Shown: piece by piece, positions 35,918 through 49,012 of the stretch
How the letters are laid out: the number at the start of each line of letters is the position of its first letter
Position numbering within the stretch: position 1 is the stretch's first letter
Program-made: the position numbers and the translations under genes
The notes under the pieces: generated by a model
Told to the model about the DNA's origin: nothing
The model's input: only the letters and a program-made list of their open reading frames with translations
The model's database searches: none
NCBI GenBank assembly: GCA_024138015.1
Contig: JAMXBB010000011.1
Coordinates: forward strand, 66,416,308 to 66,480,307
Length of the DNA: 64,000 nucleotides
Direction: 5' to 3'
Origin: Lumnitzera littorea
Lineage: Eukaryota; Streptophyta; Magnoliopsida; Myrtales; Combretaceae

Positions 35918-38900
35918 TTTTTTTCTGGTTGAAATCTCAAGGGCCTCCTCTAGTCCTGCTCCATCCTCGGACGCTGTTCTTTCACTGTTGTGCATGACAG
36001 TGCTAGATTAAGGGTGAGATCAAATGCTTCCGCTGAGTATTCACCATCCAGTTTAGGATCAACAAATTCCTTAATGGTCTGTCCTCTTGAAAGCGACTTT
36101 GCCTGCAAGCCAGAGAAACTATTAGGAAAAGGAAAATGATACTGAAGTTAAATATGAGTTCAGAAGCATAATAAGAGGTATCAATAGCTAACCATTTTGT
36201 TTAGTGGCATTGGCTTGCTCTCATTCAAATTGATGACGCTCTTCCCTGAGGATCTGCAGAAGTACAATGCCAATGCTGTATATATCACTGGATGAATTCA
36301 CCCTACGGTCATTTTGGTAATCAGGATCGACATAACCAAAGGTCCCACGAACTTCTGAGCTCACATATGTTTCACCTAAGTCTATGATTTTGGACAAACC
36401 AAAGTCTGAGAGCTTGGCCTCAAAATCAGGCCCCAAGAGAATGTTTGTTGGCTGCGAAAATAATGACTAACTTTAGCTGATCAAGCAAAGATTGCAAAAG
36501 ATATGGTAAATTAGACCATTGAAGAATTTATAGGGGATGAGATAGATGGACATGCCAATAGCTTATGCTTCTTACTCTATTTTCAACTTTGTGTTGGAAA
36601 TAGTTTTGTTGGACCATGAACATAGATCGATGCCAACACTATTAGTTTAAAGACAAGATGGCTGTGGATCTATTCAGCATCAAAGCAGAAGATACGTTAT
36701 GTGCGTGTGATTTGTGGTTTATTTCGACAAACGCACAGTTAAAAATGATACAGATAAGACACTGATGAGAGGAAAAAGCTAAACAAACAGGTCTTAAATG
36801 ATAACAAGAACTTAATCACCTCATCCAAAACAATCTCCAATAAAACACATTTGAAAAATGCACATTTATGCAACTGATTTCCTACAAACTATAAGCAGAC
36901 AGACATTCCTCACCAACACGGACGGTGAAGTGTGTGCATAACATACCTTGATATCACGGTGAACAATGCAGCCTTCTGGATAAGTATGGAGAAAATGAAG
37001 CCCCTTTGCACTCCCGATGGCAATCTCAAGCCTTTGAATCCAAGAGAGAACTTTTTCCTTTCCTGTTTGGAATATATTGATGGTTCATCCATTAATGATA
37101 TAATGTATAGAAAAGATGATAAGTAGCACAGCGTTAAAGTAGTATAGGTACCAAAAAGCCATTCCGAGAGATTTCCATTAGGACATGGCTCATAGATGGG
37201 AAAACACTCATCTTCCTCCACACAATAACCTAGCAAGGAAACGAGGTTTGGATGCCTGACATGCGACAAGGTGGTAAGTTCCCTAGCCACAGTTTCTGCA
37301 TTTTCTTCGTTGATGATGTGTTTGATGGCATCATGCTGGTTATTTTCCATTATGCCCTTGTACGCTCGTCCTATAATGTCCACAGCGAATTCAACAAAAC
37401 AGAACCACAAGGTATTTCCATAGGATTACTTGAAATGCTGGTTCTTTAGTATGGATGAAGCATAAAACACCATATACAAAAGAGTTACATCCTCAATCCC
37501 ATTCTAGTAGGCTGGTTTTCTTCAAATGTTTTTAAGAGCTCCAAGTTTCAGATTTCAAGTAGTTGCTATCGACAAAAGGTTAACTGGTTTTCTTCAAATG
37601 TTTTTAAGGGCTCCAAGTTTCAGATTTCAAGTAGTTGCTATCAACAAAAGGTTTGTTAACCCAGAAACTAATTGATTCATACCCAGAGAGGAAAACCAAG
37701 AAGGTGTTCGTAAAATTAGTAGAAGGTGAATTGACGACCTTGGCAGATGAATTGGATAAACTGGAAGAAAGATATCCATACCAAAAGAGTTGTCCTTGAG
37801 GACAGAAGCTGCAATTTTGTTTTAAACCAGATGATTAATGTGTAGGGCAGAATAGGGGATGATCATATTAGACAATCTTCTAACAGACTATCTCCATCAT
37901 ATGCCTAATAAGTAATACCTGCCTGGGTATCTGGAATTATTTTCATTGCTGTCGTAAAATGGAAGTTGACTCCACCAAGAAATGTGGCTATCATCGTGAA
38001 TTTATGGAATTATAGAAGATGTAGAGTGTTGTCATGGTTTTCTTCGTGGTAAAATCCAGTGCATAATGGACTTTGGTAATTCTGGATAGGTTTTGTTGAC
38101 GCAGGGTATATGTGAGGTCAGAGTTTCCGATTGATGGTGAAACCTGATGCTTTCGGATATATTTGGTTGATGCGGGGTATGACCAGTTGGAAGACTGAAG
38201 TTTGAAACGCGTTTTAGAACATGGACATCGATCATATGGGCAAGATCTCACTGCCAGACGTGAATACCCAGCTGATCGCAGAGTATGAGCAGTCGACTGG
38301 GTTCCTCAGATCTGAGCCCTCCACTTTCTTTTTTAGCTGTGGAAATTGTCCATATTTTTGATCTCTTGCCTTCTAATTTTATATAGAGTTTATAGATAGG
38401 GTCTTTTATACTGAACAGATCACTTGATCAACCGCACCTCACTATATTAGGGATGAATTCGTAATTAGTCTCATGAGATTCGTGTGAGGATTTACCATTA
38501 AGAAGTATAGTACATGCTTACCAGCAGCAGTTCCTTGATCAATAACATTTGACTCGTCCAGATTATTTGCTGCGGTGTATACTTCTTTGATTGGGACTTT
38601 CCGACAGGTAGGCCCTTGTAGAATCATGTCCTTGAATCCTGGCATGAGAAAAGAAGAAAAAAGATAAAAAAAAAAAAGGAAGAAAATGTTCTATATACAT
38701 TTAGGTGTCTGATGTTGGCTTAAGCACTGCGATACCGCAGTTTGTACCATCTTTTCTGGGCCGTGCTTTGGATTTATCATGTCTTCTTAAGAAGATAGTT
38801 AGCATTGTGATTAAAAGGATTGCAGCTCCAGTGAGAGCGCAGATTAAGATCCATATCCCTGTTTCCATAAAGATGTCTTAATCAGTGAAACTACTCTGAC

Positions 38901-40010
38901 TGCACAAACAAGCAGGTTTAAAGAGAGATTGGTAGTATATCTGGCAGAGATAAACCCGTTTGCTTTTACTTTGTCTAACCACGGTTCCTTCATCATCTGC
39001 GGGAATAAGCTGATCAATCCATATGTAAAGATGCATTTTGCTAAAGCGCAATAAAAGATCCAGGGATAAGTGCATTGATATTCCTAGACATCTTCCTAAG
39101 CATTTCCAGTTTAGTTTTAAACCCATTCATTATATCAATTAAGTTTTAAAACTTTAGCCGATGTGACTTCTTCAGAATATGTGATATGTGTGATGCCACA
39201 TTACTCAAAAAGAACATTCCAAATAAGGCCTAGTACTCTAATGGTGGTAAAAAAACGGAAATGTATACTCTACTCTAGTATTTCCATTGCACTTATCCCA
39301 AGAAACGACACAATGAAATCTGCAGTGAAGTCTGATCGATGAAGTTACTTACCATTACTGTCGCTTTGCTCCCCAAGACACCTGTTAAGTTCCTTCAACA
39401 TATCTTCGATCTTCAACCCTCCTACTTATCAATGAAACCAACGCAGCAAACCTACAGATACCATTTTGACCTTGTGAAAAAGACTTGCTATATCAGTTGG
39501 TACCCCCTGTATTGTTCTGATCTCTTCCCAAGTCTTCCTGCAGGATGCACATGATTGCACCCCTTCCATGTTGGAATCCACAAGAGTGCAGTGTTCATTC
39601 AAGCTGCTCAAACTGTTCCCCATCTTGTTTACAACATCACTGATGCTGAAGTCAGAACAGCCACCACCCCCACTTGTTAGTTTCTCGATCCCACACCCGG
39701 CAGCATCACCTTCCAATTCCCTCAGTTTAGCCAAGCAAAGGTTTTGCTCATGTCCCATTTGATTAGATCGCAAACCCAAGCCAGTGAGGTATTGAATAAA
39801 TGCCCCTCCACAGCAGCTCCTTTGTAGGAATCCTCCCCGATCTCCTTGTTCACAGCTTGGCTGACATGAAGGCGATGAAAAGTTGAGGTTCAACATACAT
39901 GCTGCTCCGGATGGTTGAGAAACCACAGCTTTTGCTACATTTATCAGGATGAAGATATAGATAACACTGAGAGGCCTTGAATAACTAGATGATAAGATCT
40001 GGTCATCCAT
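35918..40010 (-). pseudogene. SPARK-type receptor-like kinase, damaged in the kinase domain
   Basis: Family members are plasma-membrane kinases with a cysteine-rich SPARK ectodomain; some are linked to arbuscular mycorrhiza. Exons on the minus strand: 40010-39462, 39410-39353, 38858-38748, 38638-38522, 37370-37152, 37062-36947, 36451-36193 and 36102 to about 35918, with matching phases. Exon 1 gives a signal peptide (residues 1-31) and the ectodomain with GCGIEKLTSGGGGCSD. Exon 3 encodes the membrane span (IWILICALTGAAILLITML) followed by RRH. The kinase shows GTAGRAYKG, AIKHIIN, IVHRDIK, KLSDFGLSK and RGTFGYVDP. Exon 7 is 259 bp although its borders demand a multiple of three: two bases seem lost near 36248, which gives a stop within eight codons. 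The last exon has a second deletion near 35954 with a TAG. The catalytic loop is intact, but subdomains after the lesion are lost. Sequencing error is the alternative. Confidence 0.72.
37512..37655. repeat. 72-bp tandem duplication in a kinase intron
   Basis: The block starting CTGGTTTTCTTCAAATG occurs at 37512 and again at 37584 with two or three differences. It lies in the intron between kinase exons 4 and 5. Confidence 0.85.
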
Positions 40011-41780
40011 ATCTCAATGCAACATTGCATTGTGTAAGGAGAGAAACCCTGTGTTTAAACAATTGGAACGGCATGTATTAACTTGTGGACACAAATAACC
40101 AAAGCTAAAATAATTGTCTCATTCGGGAAGAGAACTGTGTTTTCACGTTGAAACGTGAGAGGTTTGTCCTTTTTTTGATTTATTTGCTTCCAGTAGAGAC
40201 AGAAATTCAAGATTTTTGGCATTTAATGGTCATCTTTATGAAATACATGGTTGGAACCAAAATGGCAACGGTTGGGTGGATCGTCTACGAAAATAATGCA
40301 CATGTTTCTTTTGTATTGTAGTTGAAGAGAACATGGTCTTGCCGGCGAATGCCTAGAAAGGAAATATGCGGAGTGATGTTGTTTCCATCAATATATTAAA
40401 TTCAAAGAGGTTCAAACGTTAACTCTAAAGGTATGATGTATAAGAAATAGTATCCATAGGTGCACTGAGTGCACTCACTTATTTTAATAGAAAATTTTCA
40501 TGTGTCACTTCATGAAAGTCAATCGAAAAATGTATTTGTGCAAGCATATATTTTTAGCTTGATTTGTACTTTTTTTTTTTGGGGAAATTAAAGTTAACCC
40601 CAATGTTACAATGTTATAGAAAAAGATTTGATAGGTATTGTTGATAGGGATTTTGGTCCTAGGATCTTTGAAGTCTTAAAACAACCTAAAGTTACTTAAT
40701 GGACCTTACAAGTGTAAGTTCCAACTTGTTCTACTAGATCAACCAAAACGCATGCCATGAACTGAATGGCAAGGAAGCTCAAATTAGAGCAGGTAGCATG
40801 AAGGGAGAAGTTTGAGTTGGTCAAGAAAAGGGGTTAGGAGTTGAACCTTACTCTGCTAATACAACCTCATTTAGCCCAGCCGTTAGGGATTCAAATTCAA
40901 ATATATGCACGAGCAGTTAAGGGATATTACACAAAAATCTAACCTCTATTCCCTACGTTCCTAGAAATCAAGAAGTGATTAGTAATGGGATTTAGCAATG
41001 TGATAAGTGTAAAGGATACTGTTTCTAGAGGTTGCTGTCTATAACAGCATTGATGATGGTTAAAGCATTTTCTTCGGTAGTTCTTAGTACATGTCAAAAA
41101 GGAAGATGTAAAATCAAAATTCTTTTCCTTTATTTTTTAAAATATTTTTCTTGCCTATATCAAGTTTAATATGGATTATGTAATTTTCAACATTTTTAAG
41201 TAGAGTTTAGAAATAAAAAGAGTTTAAAATGTATTGATCCATAAGGGACTTAGTACATTGTAGAAGTTTTGCTTTTTTATATTGGATAATTTTACTTATA
41301 TCGCACCACTAAAAATCTTACCGAGCAGAATCCACTTTTACCCCTTAAGAATACTAGCTAAGACCATCTAGTGCCTGACGCTCCTATAGATTACATATAA
41401 ACAATGTAAGAAGCTACGGGGGGCACTAAACCAATTCATGATTATGTTTCAACCCATCCTTATCGAAATGACAGCCACTACTGTTGTGCAATAAGGTACG
41501 GTTTTGCTAAATCCCATAGTTGTTGCATAGCTAGGTGCTATTACTTAGCTCAATCAGTTAATCCTCTAGCTATTGAGGAAGATCTTCATTAAGGAGGGGG
41601 TGATGAAATCCCTACACCAGAACCTACACAATAACCAACCCCTTGAACAAAGAATGTAAGAGTCCAGTTAGGCGACTTCTCATCCTCATGCGTGCTTGCT
41701 CCTCCATCCAATCCTACCATCCTAATCTTAGGTAGATTTACTTCTTATCCCAATATTGCTCCTACTCTGCTACCTGCATC
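40011..41780. other. Intergenic DNA upstream of the kinase gene
   Basis: The first few hundred bases should hold the kinase promoter, but no clear TATA box stands out. No coding domain is recognisable. From about 41480 the sequence becomes gag-like in broken frames, leading into the next element. Confidence 0.5.
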
Positions 41781-42790
41781 TATAGCCTTTACTTTAAGGA
41801 CTTCATTTATAATAAGGGAAGATTTAGACGTTTATATAAGGGAAATATGAGCTAAGTTGTCTATGGAAGCGTCAGAGCTGAAGCTCTCATATTATCAATG
41901 TATCGTAGCAAAGCTATATCTTAAGGAATATATAAGTCCTAAATTCATGCTGTTCAATGGCAAGAAGAGAAGTACTAAGGAATACCTGCTGAAATTTATT
42001 GAACTCTTGCAGCCTTATAAGCTTGATGATGACCTGAAGCTTAAAGAATTCTTTAAATCATTGACAGAGAAAGCATACACCTGGTATGTTAACATCCCTT
42101 CGAGGTCAATTGGTTCATGGGGGATAATGGGTAAGCTCTTTTTGGAGAAATTTTTCTCTACTCGAGAGTGAGTCATGATTATAGACATGGGAAGAACATG
42201 ACAAGATTAGGAGGAAGATATGATGGATTGTCTGGAGTGCTTTAGAGAACGCACTCTAGACATTGAAGATGTCTGTGATGAAAGAGAACTAGTGACCAAG
42301 GGATGTTCTCTAAGTATGTTGTACACTTGGAGAACCGTTTCTTATGTTCTTTTGTTGCACTCGTTGAAAATGCACGAAGGGCAAACAACTCTGTTATAAG
42401 GTAACAGAAGGAAAGTAGCAGGTTTAATAAACAAGTAGTATTCGTGTCCTTGACTAGGAGTGAGGACTTTAATGACAATAGGAGACCTAAGAAAGATATA
42501 GAAAATCTTCCGTTTCTATACCCAACGAGCAAGATACGTATCATCCTTGACCGTTGGCTGTAAGATGAAGCTATTAAGTTACCAAGAATTGAGCGCCAAC
42601 CTATGAAGAGTAAAAGAAGAAATCCTAAATACTATTAGTTTCATAGAACAATAAATCATCCTATTAAGGATTGTCGAAGCTTAAGAGAGATATTCCATGA
42701 AAGAATTCAAAATGGGGAGCTTGTCATCAAAGATAACGACATTCATAACAACCTACGTTTAAGCCATGGTACTCATGTAGTAGCACACGA
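41780..42790 (+). pseudogene. Second Tat-type gag remnant
   Basis: A 104-codon frame (41857-42171) encodes YISPKFMLFNGKKRSTKEYL, then LKEFFKSLTEKAYTWYVNIP, the core of a Tat/gypsy gag. Beyond a stop the reading continues in other frames: FRERTLDIEDVCDE, then VVHLENRF, and finally NPKYY-stop-FHRTINHPIKDC followed by LREIFHERIQNGELV, the zinc-knuckle end of such gag proteins. No protease, RT or integrase follows, so only the gag part of this element is left. It differs from the gag at 17.6-18.5 kb and is a separate element. Confidence 0.75.
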
Positions 42791-42943
42791 GTGTTCTGAA
42801 AGTAATTAGTGATTTGTTAGGCAAAAAGAAAAAAAAGGTTCAAGCTAGAACATTGCTTTTATAAATGAAGAATGAATTTTGCTACTCAATGATAAAACTT
42901 TTATTATCTTACTCATCTCTCTATTCTATATCTTACTTTCTTG

Positions 42944-43530
42944 AAGCCTAGGTAATGCCTTGGCATCTTAACTTCCACGCCTCAAGCTTAGGCAATGCCC
43001 TAGCATCCCGGCTCTTATGCTTAAATCTTAAGCAATGCCCTGACATATCGACTTTTACGCCTAAAGCTTAGGGAACACCCTGGCATCTCTGCTCCTACGC
43101 TTCAAGCCTAGGTGACGTCCTAGCATCTTGGCTTTCACGTCAAAAACCCAAGCGATGCCTTGACATCTTGATTTTTATGCCTCAAGCCCAGGTAGCGCCT
43201 TAGCATCCCAGCTATCACACCTAAAGCCCAAGCTTGGCATCTTAACTTTCATGCCTAAAGCTTAGGCAATGCCTTAGCATCTCAGCTTCCATGCTTTAAG
43301 CTTAAGTGACGCCCTAGCATCTTGGCTCCCATACCTTAAGCCTAAGTAACACCTTAGTATCTTGGCTCCTACTACTCAAGCTTAGGTAACATTAAGCATC
43401 TCAACTCTCATCGTCGAAGCTTAGGCAATGCCTGGCATCTTGGCTTTCATGCCTTACGTCTAGGTGACATCCTAACATCTTAGACTCTATGCCTTAAGCC
43501 TAGGCAATGCCTTAGCATCTGGCGTTTGTG
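42944..43530. repeat. Minisatellite, 40-bp period, about 14-15 copies
   Basis: Units start AAGC(T/C)TAGG(C/T)AATGCC and continue with a (T/C)TAGCATCTTGGCT-like part. Starts are visible at 42944, 42984, 43024 and 43064, then every 36-46 bp. Copies differ at many sites. It directly follows the gag remnant and may be the tandem-repeat zone of that element after loss of pol. Confidence 0.88.
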
Positions 43531-44640
43531 CAAGAACTGTTGTTTAATTAAAGTAGTGATAGATCCTAACCTATCATGTTTCATCTCACTTATGCAGGAA
43601 CCACAGTTGAATAAAAGTAGTGATGGTAGCAAGGATCTTAGTCTTCTTCAAGAGAAAAATATACTATAGCTTTATGGTAATACGATCCGCTTACCTTCCC
43701 ATCCAAGTTGTACCATCCTAAGGAAGGAAAACAAGGGATGGGGGAAAGGTAGGTCTCTCCACTTAATTTTGAATCAGAACACTGAGATAATGATGTTGAT
43801 CCTGCAGTATTGCCAAGACTTACTATAGAACAAGCTTGCTATGCGTAAAGCCTATTAGGGCTTGTCGTGTGCAAGTCTTGTCGTGTGCTGGAAGTTAGCT
43901 CCTTGCCGGAAGTTAGCTCCTTGCCAAGGAACCGCTTAGCAAACCTTGGCTCTTGAAGAAGATTTTGAGGTTGATTTGGGGAAATTAATTATGATATTGT
44001 TCCTATAAGAATAACGGAAGAAGTTAGCAAGATAAGACATACATAGTAGTCAAAGAAAAGAACAATTGAAGTGAAACTTTCAAATAATAGGAGAAATCAT
44101 ACCATAATTGCAATGATGTTGAATTTTGAATATCTGTAGATGATATCTTTGGAAACTTTAGATGCTCTATTGTAAAATAATGGCCTACCATTTTTCCATT
44201 CCACTCACATGTAGGAACCACAATCGAGTGGAAGTAATAATAGAATGGAGGACTTTAGTCTTCTTCAGAAGAGTCACTTACTCCGGTTTCTTTACAATGT
44301 ATGCTACCCAATCATCCCATCCAGAGGGTGGCTCCTTTAGGAATGTGAATTCGGTATTAGAGAGAGGTAGTTATCTCCTCCCATTTTTAAAGCGCGATAT
44401 TGAATATCCCCTGGTGGTATCTCTAAAATCAGCACAAGGCTCATGCTTAACAATCTAGACACCACCATCATTGCGAGGTGTTGTGTGGGCTTCTCGACAC
44501 TTGGCTTTGTCTCAAATCGTGTCTTCAAAAATAGTAATGTCTAACCACTTATCTCAAGGATACGGGAGAGGTGGTAGACATTTATCTTGACGCACCAATA
44601 AGTCCTTCATCTCCACTACTTCTATGCTTTGACTTGGATT
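43531..44640. other. Decayed repeat DNA next to the minisatellite
   Basis: Two parts about 590 bp apart are similar: near 43597 (CAGGAACCACAGTTGAAT) and near 44212 (TAGGAACCACAATCGAGT), each followed by a CTTAGTCTTCTTCA or TTTAGTCTTCTTCA block. An 18-bp unit GGAAGTTAGCTCCTTGCC is repeated at 43890 and 43908. No coding domain was seen; LTR remnants are possible. Confidence 0.4.
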
Positions 44641-46780
44641 AGTCTTCATCTCTTTTGCTTGTATAAAATCAATTTGTTTCCTAAGTAAGGAACATGGCAA
44701 GTATTAGTATACACACATGTCAAACAAGAATCGGAGTAGAAGAATGAAAGAAAGACAATATAATCTAGAAGACTACACACTTTGTGATATGGCTTGGCCA
44801 GTATGTAAAGCAATCGGTATAGAGAAAATACAAATATATAGACTGTCAAGAGGTCATACAATGGGCGTATGCTATACGTATGTTGCAAGGGTGCAATTCC
44901 TATGTAATGGAATTTGGAATATGATATTATATGACATTTTTTCATATGGAAATATCTACTTACAGGAAAAATAGCAAAAACAAAAATAAGAAGAAAAAAA
45001 AGATATACGTACAAATGCTTGGATGAGATATGCATAAAGCTTTGCATATGAAGAAAGAATATTTAAAGATACACTGGATATTGTTGAAGGAATGCTTCAA
45101 AAAGAAGAATATTTGCATAGGAGATAATAAAGTTTGTTATAGATTTGATCTTCTTAAGAATCTTAGATGGATAAACGTAGGACATCATGGAAAATGTCCT
45201 CATTATGGGACATATTTATTTATTTTAGAAGAAGCAAAACGTAATGTTATTGTTACCTGATCCAATGATGATGATTTGGGAAAGCAAAGCGGTTTATATA
45301 AGTCAAAAGCAATTTCTTGAAATAAACAAGTTGGATTTGTCGAGAAATTGAATTCACTGAAGTTGCTTGTAAATTCTGTGGAACAAATTAGGTTTCAAAA
45401 TTATTTGGTCAAGAAGAGAAGTCATGGAAGCATAGTATATTGACGATATAGATAAAAATAGAAAGAAAGAACAAAAATCAAAGGTTGTATATACATTCGA
45501 TCATAAAGCTCACCGTGTGTTAAAAAAAAGAAGCAAATATGATGAAGAATCAAAGTTCAACGATGCATCATTGTAAGAGACCACATCTATTAATTGCAGA
45601 TCATGATTACAACAAAATGGGAATATTTCTCTCAACGTAAACCAATTTTTCACAATGCCAAACACGAACGAAGATTAATTTCAAGCATCAACTGACTTAG
45701 CAAATATTGTAATAACTAGAAGTTGAGTAAATCATTGCATGTACACTTTATCATATTACGGAGAAATACATTCCCTTTCTCATGATGGTCGGTACGAATT
45801 AGGGCCATTTATTCGACATAAGTGAGGCATAACAAAGCTCATATAAAAGTTTCGATTTATGAAAACTTTACAACCATAGATTTGGGAGCGAATAATGATA
45901 ACCAAAATATTAAAAGATCGCAAGGTACATGTTGTGTCGAGATAGAAATATATAGTGGACTAGCATGTTGACCTACAGATTCGAGATGTGATAACAGGAT
46001 TAATGTATGATGTGGAACCTTTGTAATTTCGATTCAACTTCTCTTAACCCTTCCATTTATTTTATTGTTTGCTTGTAAAAAGACTTCATTATCGAATCTA
46101 AGCAAATGTAATTAAAATGTAGTGAAATTAAGCTAAAATTATAAAACACTGTAAATGTTGGATAGGAATATTATTTTATTTATTTTTTATATTAGTGTTA
46201 TACTTCTTTATAAGTGAGTAGTACTTTTTACTCTTAATCAATAGATTGCATGTACAAGAGGTAAAGTTTTATGTCTCCTTATTTTCTTCTATCCCATTAA
46301 ATTATGTCAATAAAATTTCAAGTAGCTCTTGTCTTCCTGTATAAGGTTTTTTACCAATGAAATAAATAAATTATCATCTATTCATCGATAATTAACTTAT
46401 CCATTATGTACTTAAGAATATGAAACAAGAAATAAAGGAAAAACTATTTCAAAGGAAGTGGAAAATACAAAATTAAATCGATAGAAATTAATTCAAATCA
46501 CTTCAATGGGTCCAAGAACCTTGAACCAGCATTATAGAGTTCGAAAGTCCTTAAAACTTACCCCAAAACGGGCTTGGGATGAGTTGGTCTTGATTCTATG
46601 TTCAAGAGACCCATACCTTGGTGATTTTAGATGGGTTGGATTGAGGAGGGGCTTCGTTCATATGTCTATCTTAAGAAATGCTTTACTAGAAATATCAAGT
46701 CATGTGGAATTTTTTATGGTTTATATATTATATTGCAAATGACAGTCCAACAAAAACATTAGTTTAGGCAGTAAATAACG
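44641..46780. other. Unassigned decayed region
   Basis: Broken plus-strand frames have a charged composition (for example KNRKKEQKSKVVYTFDHKAH near 45440-45510) but match no family I can name. From 46000 to 46500 the sequence is AT-rich and non-coding. It may include the 3' untranslated end of the LINE that starts at 46784. Confidence 0.35.
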
Positions 46781-46783
46781 CTA

Positions 46784-48987
46784 TCAACAACGGGAAGAGA
46801 GATAAATGGGAAGGGGGGAAGGTGAGTCTCTAATGTTTGAATTCATCCCCTTCTTACCCTTCTTACTTAGGGATGGAATCCAATCGACACACTTATTTGC
46901 TTGAGGATTAATAAGATTAAAAGAAACAAAACTAAAAGAAGGAACGAACTCTTTAATTTTCAGCATAATAGGTCTAATACTCCAAGAGAAACTATTTCAA
47001 CAAGAGATGCTCTTCACATTAGTAGACTAATCAGACTAAAAAACAACAAAGGACCATCCATTTGTAAGAGCCAAATTGACATCTTCATAATTGCTAATGC
47101 TTCAAAAGTATTAGTATTATCCACCTTGCAAAGGACGCAACAGCAACAACAAGAGAACTATCAAAATCTTTGCCAACTAAATCGATGGTTGCCACTCTAC
47201 TCATTGGATTAAAAGCTCCATTGCAATTGCATTTCAAAACTCCTCTGCTTAGGGGTAACCATGGCTATTAACGATATATAGAACAATCTAAATATGCAGA
47301 ATGATGCTATCCTTGAAGAGATAATTTAATGCAATGTTATTCAATTCAATTCTATGTATGGTAGAGATAACATTAAGTATTGCTGATTGAAAAATATACG
47401 ATCTTCATTTCTTTCCAAATTTGCTACAATATAACTGCTGCCTTTAAAGAAAGCATCTTACCCCATTATTAGAAGACAAATATAGAGCATCACTCAAAAT
47501 CTAATCATGAATCCTATTAATAGAAGAAAAATTAATATGGCATTCAGAAACATGAAACCAAATGTGATGTGTCCATGAGCAAGGAAAAAATATATGCTCA
47601 ATAGATTCCTCCGTTTTACAAAATGAACAAAAAGGATCCACCTTAAATTTTCTTTTAAATCAATTGAAATTTCATGCTAAAGCATTTGAACATGCTCTCC
47701 ATTATATTTGCTTAATTTTAGGCATGACCTTCAAACTCCAAATGACTTTCCATAGTATGCTATCAAGACAAAAGGATGATGAAACCCTATTACTGTCCAT
47801 TTGATTGACTTCGGTTACTAACAAAAGATATCCTAACTTAGCTGTGTAATTCCCACTTTTACCACTAGGCCAAATGATTTTGTCATCCTTATCTTTGTTA
47901 GAGATATTACTATTAAGAATCATTCCTCTCTTGTTCTATAATGACATTGTCGATTCTTTCTAAATTCCAAATATCACTAGAAACCTCTCCGATATCACTC
48001 ACCTTCAAATTAGCAAGCTCCTCTAAAACACCACTAACTTATAAACTATGACCAAGCAAAGAGGGTAGCCATGGATATTTAAAAACATGAATGTTACTAC
48101 CCTTAACCACTTGCTAAAAGATAGTCTTTCTCAATGATCTCCCACCATCCAATTAGAATACTTTGCCAACAACACAATGAGAAACTTCCCCTTCTTCCAA
48201 CAAAAGAAATGAGCTTTTAAGAAAAACAAACTCTTAACAACTCTAACCTAAAGGCTATTTAGTCTATTATTGATTCTCCAAGCAAGCTTTTCTAAAAGAG
48301 ATCTATTGAAATCAATAGATTTCTAAAGCCAAGTTCCCCATACACATTTGATTTTGCTAATCCAAACTAACTCTTCTAGTGAATTTAATTTCTTAACTCA
48401 TTACAACCTTACGAGAATTTAGCAATTAAAGAAGTTACATCCTTACACCTGGTTAAAGGGAAACTAGAGACACTTATGCCATAAGTTGGAACAACAAAGG
48501 CTATTAATTTTATCAAAACTTTTTTGCCCCTTTGAGATAAGAATTTGCACTTCCATCTCTTGGTTTTGACACAATTTTTGTTTTAACATCTCTTGCTTCT
48601 TTCATAGACCTACCTCACTCAATTGGGAGCCCCAAATACTTACCTTATCAATTTTCTTAGTTAATGTTGAGAATATTGGTACAACCTAATCTTATTGGTT
48701 CATTCGTGCTCTTGCTAAAGAAAATAGATGATTTATTGAAATTTATCAATTGACCTGAAGCATTATAGTAATTATTTAAAATTTTCTTTAGGACATTCAT
48801 ATACTAAAAAGAAGCATATTCATAAAAAATAAAGAATCATCAACAAAAAGAAGATGAATTAAATCTGAGCTTCTCCTCCTAATTTTTGTCCCTCTTAAAT
48901 TGCCCCTCTCTTTTTCCTTCTAAATCATCAAAAACAAAGAATCAACTACTAAAATGATAAGCAAGGCAAAATAGGATCACCTCGGTG
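46784..48987 (-). pseudogene. LINE reverse transcriptase C-part, zinc-binding and RNase H domains
   Basis: The segment continues the LINE after the Copia insertion. RGDPILPCL matches the RQGDPLSP motif, and LFVDDSLFF (about 48834-48850) is the catalytic motif C (x-D-D). At 47923-47702 DKIIWPSGKSGNYTAKLGY and LWKVIWSLKVMPKIKQ form the zf-RVT domain. The 3' part (about 47230-46790) reads as RNase H, with EALAI, SIRPIMLKIKEFVPSFSFV and NKCVDWI. The frame shifts several times. Confidence 0.8.
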
Positions 48988-49012
48988 AATTCTTCTCATT
49001 AGAGTTATTTTT
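48988..49012. repeat. Left copy of a 25-bp duplication flanking the Copia element
   Basis: AATTCTTCTCATTAGAGTTA plus five T, identical to 52312-52336. It is part of the LINE sequence, duplicated on Copia insertion. Confidence 0.9.

Noticed and set aside
36932..37449. Plus-strand frames of about 65 codons within the kinase gene
   Set aside because: They are antisense to kinase exons 5 and 6.
40460..40474. Palindrome GTGCACTGAGTGCAC as a binding site
   Set aside because: The stem is only 7 bp and lies in DNA with no other sign of function.
42944..43530. A CRISPR-like array
   Set aside because: The units are directly adjacent, diverged 40-bp repeats without unique spacers, in a plant genome; it is a minisatellite.
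44646..45047. A 133-codon minus-strand frame rich in F, Y and L
   Set aside because: The composition reflects AT-rich DNA; there is no domain and the opposite strand looks no better.
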